A DNA stretch of 64,000 nt. It comes from Mimachlamys varia (taxonomy: Eukaryota > Mollusca > Bivalvia > Pectinida > Pectinidae). The first letter of the stretch is position 1. Every line of letters starts with the position of its first letter. The stretch spans positions 28,099,001 through 28,163,000 of the forward strand of contig OX392545.1 in the NCBI GenBank assembly GCA_947623455.1. Reading direction: 5' to 3'. The notes under the pieces were generated by a model that saw only the letters and a list, made by a program, of their open reading frames with translations, searched no databases and was not told the origin of the DNA. Shown here piece after piece: positions 62,389 to 64,000 of the stretch. The position numbers and the translations under genes were made by a program.

Positions 62389-63509
62389 CTAAAGTTTCAT
62401 TAGATTGATTACATGTATGCTATGTATTGTGCATTTATGATTTGATACTTGTTTCACTTTTCATGGAAATAGTTGTGAGATTTTATTTCTCTGAGTAATG
62501 GTGAGGCTATATACTTCTCTCAAGTGTCATTGTTTCTATGTCATTAACCTAAACTATAAAGATATGGCAGTTAGATATAGTAGAACATTGTTTGTCATTC
62601 TTGATTTGGAAGCTCAATTACTGGTGTGTAGAAACTTTTCACTTTCCGTGCTCTAGCAAAAATTATGAAATTGTTTTGTGAACATATTATATATATACAT
62701 GTAGGTATAGGTTGTGATTATTGGCTTTTTATGAATCTGTTATTCATGCTTTATGTGCTGTATAGAGAATTTTGACAACATTTATTACAGTATGTACTTA
62801 CTATAGTCACAACATTGAGTGATCCAAATATATCAAATCCGTGCATGTTCAAGCACAAAGTCAAGGGCATATGTCATGTATTTCCTATATATTATTCATA
62901 AATGAGTGAAATTATGTGCTTTTTTCTGAGGTTTAAGTGCTTGTGGTATCTTGAGAAAAAAAAGAATTCCATTTATGACATTAAAAGTGAAGAGCAGGCG
63001 CTCGATCAATAATATTAATTTTTGCGAAGGTCAAGGTCATGGTCAAGGTCACAAAAGGTCACAAAATATCAAAATTTGTCAGTTTTAATTATAATTCTAC
63101 TTGTAGCCTTCAAGAGGTAGTGTTTATTACAGTCTGTTTGACTCTAATACAATTTTATGTAATTGTCATTCAATTCTGTGAATCATGGAAATTAGGGGGG
63201 TAGGGTTAGTAAAACTGAAAAATATTAAGTTACGCGTGGTAAAAGTTATCAGAAATATTTTCAAAAGTTACAATAGACATGTCAGCAAGTATCTAAAAAG
63301 ATTTTACCTTTGAAAACTATTTAGTTATACTCAGCTAACTCTGTGAAAGGTCTCTGTCAGATTTTTGAGTGTGAAAATTGTGGTGTTGATTTTGCAATAT
63401 ATTGTTATTTGTACATATATTATGAAACTTGTATTAATAGCAGATATTCATATAGTCATAACTGTTATTATGGTTTGTAAAAACCATTGTTTTTGTTCAA
63501 AGAAAACTG

Positions 63510-63515
63510 AATAAA
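63510..63515 (+). terminator. Polyadenylation signal of the K2 gene
   Basis: AATAAA lies about 1.1 kb after the stop and 208 bp inside the element's right end, so the transcript can end within the transposon. Confidence 0.5.
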
Positions 63516-63727
63516 TTATTTTATGTAGATTTCAAGGTTTCTTTATATTTTTCTGAACCAGTATGCTGTGTGGCACTATTATACTGCAAAAAGTTTTGTT
63601 AGAAAAAAAATCTTGTGGATAAACATGTTCAATAATGGAGTATACATAGTAATCTTTCTAAATTTAGTGAAAATTCACATTTTTTATTTTGCATATTTTA
63701 AAATCAATTACGGGCTGAATACCTTAA

Positions 63728-64000
63728 ATTGGAAAAGTCCCCTCGGTGTTGAGAATGCGCTTTTCCGTTTTGCCTCCTCTGTCATCGGTACTTGCCAATA
63801 CCCTTTACTCAAGTCTAGTTTAGTGAAGACTTTACATCCTGCTAATTTCACAAAAAGATCTTCTACTGTCGGCATAGGCTCTGCATCGAATACCGTCACT
63901 TTGTTCAGTTGGCGGTAATCGATACAAAATCGGCATGTACCGTCTTTTTTCCTTACAAGGACTACTGGGGAACTATAATCCGAGTCAGATTTCTCAATGA
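63728..64000 (-). pseudogene. Gypsy RT N-terminal part, runs off the window
   Basis: Minus strand from 64000: an RT start with SSPVVLVRKKDG and FCIDYRQLNK, then VFTKLDLSKGYWQVPM (catalytic Asp) and TPRGLFQF, ending at the TTAA where K2 begins. The rest of the palm, starting FGLVNAP, is at 55881 downward. The upstream gag, protease and 5' LTR must lie beyond 64000. The frame is open up to the insertion, so the gypsy copy was not very old when hit, although it also has an RNase H deletion. Confidence 0.85.

Larger units (their letters stand above)
55886..63723 (+). mobile_element. Complete TTAA-flanked Kolobok/Mutator-like DNA transposon, 7838 bp (element K2)
   Basis: Left end GGTATTCCCACCCTAATCAA, right end (reverse complement) GGTATTCAGCCCGTAATTGA: an imperfect TIR with seven perfect outer bases. 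TTAA lies outside at 55882-55885 and 63724-63727. The insertion splits a gypsy RT frame within one conserved block, and the two halves join in frame once one TTAA is removed, so both boundaries are certain to the base. The 5' end shares GGT...CCTAA spacing with element K1. It contains one intact ten-exon gene and a polyadenylation signal AATAAA at 63510. Confidence 0.92.

Noticed and set aside
55886..63723. piggyBac assignment for the TTAA elements
   Set aside because: The transposase motifs (GDGD, SSQ..E, VNK..LSPGK) belong to the Mutator-like/Kolobok type and not to the piggyBac DDD core.

Overview
This is eukaryotic DNA, most likely from a marine bivalve or a close lophotrochozoan. It is AT-rich, and its recognisable genes carry spliceosomal introns. 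It holds three tRNA-derived SINEs of the type common in bivalves, long arrays of the 'tgtgaccttgaatataggtcaaggtcat' kind typical of bivalve intergenic DNA, and BEL, gypsy, Ginger, Crypton, LINE, hAT and Kolobok/Mutator-like elements. I see no convincing single-copy host gene; nearly all coding sequence belongs to mobile elements. Species and superfamily names are judgements from motifs, since no searches were run.

Layout. 0-24 kb is a graveyard: gypsy integrase and gag scraps, a dispersed TIR family (CAATCTGATTAAAAT ends, one copy with a 10-bp target duplication), a ~143-bp-period array (9-10 kb), a Ginger1-type integrase tail with an OTU protease, a LINE RT piece, and a broken THAP-DDE transposase (19.6-21.3 kb). 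24.2-29.8 kb is a complete LTR retrotransposon with apparently identical 169-bp LTRs and one unbroken 1608-codon gag-pol frame. 30.6-37.0 kb is a complete 6.3-kb DNA transposon flanked by TTAA. 37-48 kb holds a decayed gypsy, a nearly intact Crypton recombinase, an orphan exon, a SINE and a perfect 67-bp-arm hairpin. 48-64 kb is a nested stack: an RT scrap, a BEL/Pao element with three nonsense codons, a gypsy element, and inside the gypsy RT a complete 7.8-kb TTAA-flanked DNA transposon.

The main result is the pair of TTAA-flanked elements. Both carry an intact multi-exon gene whose N-terminal half is a Mutator-like/Kolobok-type DDE transposase; the first two catalytic Asp are 93 residues apart in both. 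Each is fused to a different exonuclease. The 6.3-kb element has a YqaJ (lambda-exonuclease-like) domain plus a C-terminal Tudor/Royal-like domain; the 7.8-kb element has a DEDDh (DnaQ/TREX-like) domain with all five active-site residues. Boundaries are fixed by the interrupted sequences: a repeat with uninterrupted relatives elsewhere in the window for the first, and a gypsy RT reading frame for the second. A MITE family with TTAA sites and AGGCCCAATATACGTAAC ends (three copies) may be a non-autonomous partner of this group.
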